NCBI GenBank assembly: GCA_900540295.1
Contig: UQFM01000055.1
Span: 1-12,317, forward strand
Direction: 5' to 3'
Origin: an uncultured Oscillospiraceae bacterium
GTDB taxonomy: Bacteria > Bacillota > Clostridia > Oscillospirales > Acutalibacteraceae
DNA: 12,317 nucleotides
Within the stretch, counting starts at the first letter, position 1. Every line of letters starts with the position of its first letter. A program made the position numbers and the translations under genes. Below are positions 9,699-12,317 of the stretch, piece after piece. The notes beneath the pieces were generated by a model that searched no databases, was not told the origin of the DNA, and was given only the letters and a program-made list of their open reading frames with translations.

Positions 9699-9756
9699 GC
9701 ATTCGTTTCGGACACGGTTACCTTAGGAAAATACTTTCCCTTTTAACAGATATATT

Positions 9757-9785
9757 ATTGTATCGCAAATCCTGCGTAAAGTCAA
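9757..9785 (-). promoter_or_regulatory. Strong sigma-A promoter of the gltA run
   Basis: On the minus strand, TTGACT (9780-9785) and TACAAT (9757-9762) are separated by exactly 17 nt, each one mismatch from consensus. Transcription would start near 9750, giving a leader of about 95 nt before citrate synthase. No convincing terminator is seen before 3822, so this promoter could serve all seven minus-strand genes. Confidence 0.8.
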
Positions 9786-9823
9786 CCAAAAGGGACAGCA
9801 TACAATCAGAAAGAAGGCATGTT

Positions 9824-10825
9824 ATGAAAACCTACGGAATTTTATGTTTTGTGCTGGCGCTCGCCATGTTCGCCGCACCTGTTGCGGCATTCGATTTCAG
9901 CAATTTTTCCACAGAAAATGTGAAAGAAAATCTTTCCCTGTTTTCCGACAGCCAAAAAGAAAAAACAAAAGAGGACAGCAAGCAAGATACCGTCCGTGTT
10001 TTACAGGCGGCAAGCGGAAACGTAACAGAAGTCGGTACAATCGAATACCTGGTCGGCTGTCTGGCATGCGAAATGCCGCCGAACTATTCGGACGAAGCGC
10101 TGAAGGCGCAGGCGGTGGCGGCATATACCAATTTGATACGCCTCAAAGAAACGCCTGACGGGAAAGCGGAAAATGCGGATATTACCGACGATACAGGCAA
10201 GCATCAGGGCTATTACGATGAGGCAACACGGCGGGAAAAATGGGGTGAAAAATACGATGTGTATCAGGAGAAATTCACCGCCGCCGTACAGGCGGTCAGC
10301 GGACAAACACTGACCTATGACGGCAAGCCCGTTACAGCGGCATATTTCTCTTTATGCGCGGGAAGAACGGAAAGCGCACAGGTGATTTGGGGCGGCGATA
10401 TACCCTATTTGCAGTCCGTGACAAGCACGGGCGACCGACTTTCGCCAAACCTGCAAAGTGATGTACAGCTTTCTGCCGAAGAGGTTCGGCAAAAGCTGTC
10501 GGCAGAAAAAGAGATACTGCTGGGAGAGGACCCTGCGGGCTGGTTCGGTGAAGTGCAGTATGCCGAAAGTGCATCGGGCGCAATAGCGCAGGTCACTGTC
10601 GGCGGTAAAACGCTGACGGGACAGCAGTGCCGCGCACTTTTGGGACTGCCCTCGCCTGCTTTTGCCGTGGAATACAAAGACGGAGCTTTTTCTTTCACTG
10701 CGCAGGGAAAAGGGCATTTTGTCGGCATGAGCCAATACGGTGCGGATTATATGGCGCGCCAAGGCGCAGATTATAAAGAAATTTTAGCGCACTATTACCC
10801 GGGAACGGTATTAACGAACATATAG
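9824..10825 (+). CDS. spoIID: SpoIID/LytB-domain protein (sporulation lytic transglycosylase-like)
   Basis: SpoIID is a membrane-anchored lytic transglycosylase that degrades septal peptidoglycan with SpoIIP during engulfment. The 333-residue protein begins with a signal peptide or anchor (1-23, cleavage possible after APVAA), followed by a charged low-complexity linker (about 24-55). The SpoIID domain includes CEMPPNYSDEALKAQAVAA (82-100), with E83 at the position of the catalytic glutamate. It also has YFSLCAGRTES (174-184), GGDIPYLQSV (190-199) and GKGHFVGMSQYGADYMA (295-311), ending in ILAHYYPGT. Deviations are AVAAYTN for the usual AVAARTY, and Phe where family members often have His before the Ser/Cys-Gly block. 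The ATG at 9824 is chosen over an upstream in-frame TTG (9758) because AAGAAGG lies 6 nt before it and the signal peptide starts there. It is divergent from citrate synthase. A SpoIID-like paralogue with another wall role is possible. Confidence 0.9.
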   Translation: MKTYGILCFVLALAMFAAPVAAFDFSNFSTENVKENLSLFSDSQKEKTKEDSKQDTVRVLQAASGNVTEVGTIEYLVGCLACEMPPNYSDEALKAQAVAAYTNLIRLKETPDGKAENADITDDTGKHQGYYDEATRREKWGEKYDVYQEKFTAAVQAVSGQTLTYDGKPVTAAYFSLCAGRTESAQVIWGGDIPYLQSVTSTGDRLSPNLQSDVQLSAEEVRQKLSAEKEILLGEDPAGWFGEVQYAESASGAIAQVTVGGKTLTGQQCRALLGLPSPAFAVEYKDGAFSFTAQGKGHFVGMSQYGADYMARQGADYKEILAHYYPGTVLTNI

Positions 10826-10901
10826 AAACAACTCTGTATCCTTCTGTGGAATCTGCATAAAATGAATTTGTTGTGATTCGCAGGGACGGTTCGCAAAAAT
10901 C

Positions 10902-10928
10902 TGTCATTCTGAGCGTAGCGAAGAATCT
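10902..10928. repeat. Dispersed intergenic repeat-like element (TGTCATTCTGAG type)
   Basis: The block reads TGTCATTCTGAGC, GTAGC, GAAGAATCT and is an imperfect palindrome (ATTCT with AGAAT, GC with GC around GTA). From memory this is a common intergenic repeat in many bacterial genomes and metagenome assemblies, often following a GGGACGGTTC stretch as it does here (10883-10892). Only one copy lies in this window, so the repeat nature rests on recall and not on sequence seen here. Confidence 0.6.
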
Positions 10929-11020
10929 CATACAGAACAGAGTAAATTTATTATTCAGCGGGGCATGAGGGTACGGCTTCGTGCGTTATGGTTAGCCATT
11001 GGCCTTATGCAGAATTCAAC

Positions 11021-11100
11021 TTTGCACGGGCGGGCATGGAAACCCGCCCCTACGGGTTGTGATTCGCCGTTGGTTTTCGCGAAATCCAACCTTGTGCAAA
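11021..11100. repeat. Nested inverted repeats (composite palindromic element)
   Basis: An outer inverted repeat TTTGCAC (11021-11027) with GTGCAAA (11094-11100) encloses two further structures. One is a hairpin GGGCGGG (11028-11034) with CCCGCCC (11043-11049). The other is a near-perfect 22-bp palindrome, GTTGGTTTTCG next to CGAAATCCAAC (11069-11090, one mismatched pair). The three stems could fold as a three-way junction in RNA or as a cruciform. The GGGCGGGCATGG...CCCGCCCCTACGGG part resembles dispersed intergenic repeats I recall from gut Clostridia. No flanking target duplication was seen. Confidence 0.6.
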
Positions 11101-11115
11101 CAGCTTACGACATAC

Positions 11116-11151
11116 AAAAAAAGACAGCAAAGCGTTTCTCTGCTGTCTTTT
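11116..11151 (-). terminator. Terminator of the GDPD gene
   Basis: A stem of GACAGC (11123-11128) with GCTGTC (11142-11147), extended by A-T pairs to 10 bp with a 13-nt loop, is followed on the minus strand by seven T residues (A7 at 11116-11122). It lies 24 nt after the stop of the minus-strand gene. The plus strand exit has four T residues, so weak activity toward the spoIID side is possible. Confidence 0.82.
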
Positions 11152-11174
11152 CAACTGAATTTAAATTGTTTGAT

Positions 11175-12182
11175 TTAGGCTTTATCCCCGCGCAGAATTT
11201 CATATACCATATCGGGATTATCGCTCATGATTGCATCCGCGCCGACAGACGCCAAATGCTTCACGTCTTCAGGGTCGTTAATGGTCCAATACTGCACGGC
11301 AATATTGTGCTTGTGCGCATAATTTATAAGTCGGGAAGTACCGAGATTAAAGATGTAATCGTCATCAGGGATTTGCAGTGCCTTGAATTTGTAATAGCCG
11401 TCTGCACGGTCACGGTTAAACAGGCTGTCGAAATAGAAGCCTGCCACCTCTTTGATGCCTGCCGAGCGAAGCATATCCGGGTACTGTTCGTCCATGTATT
11501 CGCTGATTTCGCCGTTAAATGTACCGACCACCACGCGGGACAGCATGTCATATTCCTTTAAGACGGAATACAGCGCATCTGTCGCTTGTCTGCCCAGGTC
11601 ATCGCCGTCTTTAATTTCAATAATAAAGCTGTAATCGCCGTACGGTGCAAGGTAATCGAAAATATCCTGCAAACGGACAACCTTTAAATCTTCGGGAATG
11701 TCCGCGCCGCGTAAGCCTTTATACGGCGTTTCGCCCGAATCGGTTGTGAAGTTTTCACCGAGATTAAGCACGCGCAGTTCGTCATAGGTTTTTTCACTCG
11801 GCAAAACCTCTTCTTCGCCGAAGACTTCCACAGAATCGCTTGTGCGGTCAAAATTGCCGTCGTGCAGTAAAATCAGCTGCCCATCCTTGGTAATATGCAA
11901 ATCGAATTCAAAAATATCGATGGCAAAGCTGCCGTTTTCCACGCAGTTTTTGAATGCCATCATGGTGTTTTCGGGGGCGATACCGCCGCCCGAACGGTGT
12001 GCGGAAATCATGGTTTCACCTGTGGGCACAATGTACGGATTGCGAACCGTATCCGACGTACCGATTGCCGCTACATCCACAACATCATCCTTAAAATCAT
12101 GTGTAATCAGCAGATAAAATCCGCCGAGCACCGCAATCAGGACTGCTAAAACAATCAAAAAGACCTTCAATGATTTTTTCAC
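11175..12182 (-). CDS. Membrane-anchored glycerophosphodiester phosphodiesterase
   Basis: This GDPD-family enzyme would hydrolyse glycerophosphodiesters to glycerol-3-phosphate and an alcohol outside the membrane. One N-terminal hydrophobic helix (about 5-27, uncleaved-looking) anchors it, followed by a TIM-barrel domain from about residue 57. Family motifs are AHRSGGGIAPENT (61-73, catalytic H62 with R63 and E71) and FEFDLHITKDGQLILLHD (91-108; metal ligands E92 and D94, catalytic H107). Further on are FIIEIKDGD (186-194; metal ligand E189) and the C-terminal AVQYWTINDPEDVKHLASVGADAIMSDNPD. All catalytic residues are present. The start codon is GTG, with GGAGG 9 nt upstream, and no in-frame ATG is better placed. 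It appears monocistronic, but sequence upstream of 12263 is missing. The length (335) suits the single-helix type and not the multi-helix GDPD membrane proteins. Confidence 0.94.
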   Translation of the reverse strand: MKKSLKVFLIVLAVLIAVLGGFYLLITHDFKDDVVDVAAIGTSDTVRNPYIVPTGETMISAHRSGGGIAPENTMMAFKNCVENGSFAIDIFEFDLHITKDGQLILLHDGNFDRTSDSVEVFGEEEVLPSEKTYDELRVLNLGENFTTDSGETPYKGLRGADIPEDLKVVRLQDIFDYLAPYGDYSFIIEIKDGDDLGRQATDALYSVLKEYDMLSRVVVGTFNGEISEYMDEQYPDMLRSAGIKEVAGFYFDSLFNRDRADGYYKFKALQIPDDDYIFNLGTSRLINYAHKHNIAVQYWTINDPEDVKHLASVGADAIMSDNPDMVYEILRGDKA

Positions 12183-12263
12183 CTTTCTCTTCCTCCGGTT
12201 TCTGTTCTGCCGATTTCAAAAAACGGCATTTGAACCATATTCTGTTTTCATATTTTATCGCTT

Positions 12264-12317
12264 CTGTCTCTTATACACATCTCCGAACCCACGAGACCGA
12301 TCAGTATCTCGTATGCC
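12264..12317 (-). other. Illumina Nextera i7 adaptor (artefact, not genomic)
   Basis: The window ends with the mosaic end CTGTCTCTTATACACATCT (12264-12282). The read-2 adaptor follows with one mismatch (A for G at 12287), then index CGATCAGT (12298-12305) and the P7 start ATCTCGTATGCC. The index is the reverse complement of the one at 1-53, so both ends come from the same library. The genomic sequence stops at 12263, only 81 nt before the GDPD gene start. Confidence 0.97.

Larger units (their letters stand above)
10826..11174. other. Gene-free 349-bp interval rich in repeats and palindromes
   Basis: No credible coding frame is seen between the spoIID-like stop and the gdpD-type gene's stop. 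The interval contains a 12-nt direct repeat GTTGTGATTCGC (10870-10881 and 11056-11067) and a dispersed-repeat-like block at 10902-10928. It also has a GC hairpin at 11028-11049, a 22-bp near-palindrome at 11069-11090, and a terminator at 11116-11151. No obvious terminator follows the spoIID-like gene itself. Confidence 0.7.

Noticed and set aside
10965..11561. Plus-strand frame of 198 codons downstream of the spoIID-like gene
   Set aside because: It covers the repeat elements and the terminator and then runs antisense to the GDPD gene, with no family resemblance.
12208..12228. Small inverted repeat TGCCG/CGGCA before the GDPD gene
   Set aside because: Only 5 bp with an 11-nt loop and no T-run on either strand; likely chance.

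Overview
This 12.3-kb window is best read as one complete assembled fragment from a low- to mid-GC Gram-positive bacterium of the class Clostridia, probably a gut Oscillospirales/Ruminococcaceae-type organism. That placement is inferred from several features: clostridial 2[4Fe-4S] ferredoxin, darA-holB-ricT gene order, DUF6773-type membrane protein with its small XRE regulator, clostridial-type citrate synthase, SpoIID, strong GGAGG ribosome binding sites and sigma-A promoters. RicT and SpoIID together hint at a spore-former. Both ends (1-53 and 12264-12317) are Illumina Nextera i7 adaptor sequence carrying the same index, not genome. The apparent terminal inverted repeat is therefore a library artefact, and the biological sequence is about 54-12263.

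Layout. (1) 54-2890: promoter, glycogen phosphorylase glgP (+) with an unusual Lys/Ala-rich C-terminal tail, and a perfect 17-bp terminator hairpin. (2) 2974-3697: a converging two-gene unit (-), made of an XRE regulator and a four-helix membrane protein whose genes overlap by 8 nt, read from a near-consensus promoter. (3) 3791-9785: a long run of seven minus-strand genes, in transcription order citrate synthase, unknown 8-helix membrane protein, AEC-family carboxylate-type transporter, DarA (c-di-AMP-binding PII-like protein), HolB (clamp-loader delta'), RicT, and ferredoxin. It starts at a strong promoter at 9757-9785 and ends at a T7-tailed hairpin at 3791-3822. Most junctions are tight (4-nt overlap to 36 nt); the ferredoxin has its own promoter. 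(4) 9824-10825: a divergent spoIID-like gene (+) with a signal peptide. (5) 10826-11174: 349 bp without a gene, holding dispersed-repeat-like elements and nested palindromes. (6) 11175-12182: a membrane-anchored glycerophosphodiester phosphodiesterase (-) with a GTG start and its own terminator.

Functionally this is mostly core metabolism and housekeeping: glycogen breakdown, citrate formation, replication clamp loading, RNA-processing/sporulation control and phosphodiester catabolism. I see no phage, CRISPR array, transposase, rRNA or tRNA gene. The points most worth following up are the physical linkage of citrate synthase and a carboxylate-type transporter to the c-di-AMP receptor gene, a possible ribosome-binding-site-sequestering leader in front of citrate synthase, the unrecognised membrane protein, the cationic GlgP tail, and the composite repeat region.
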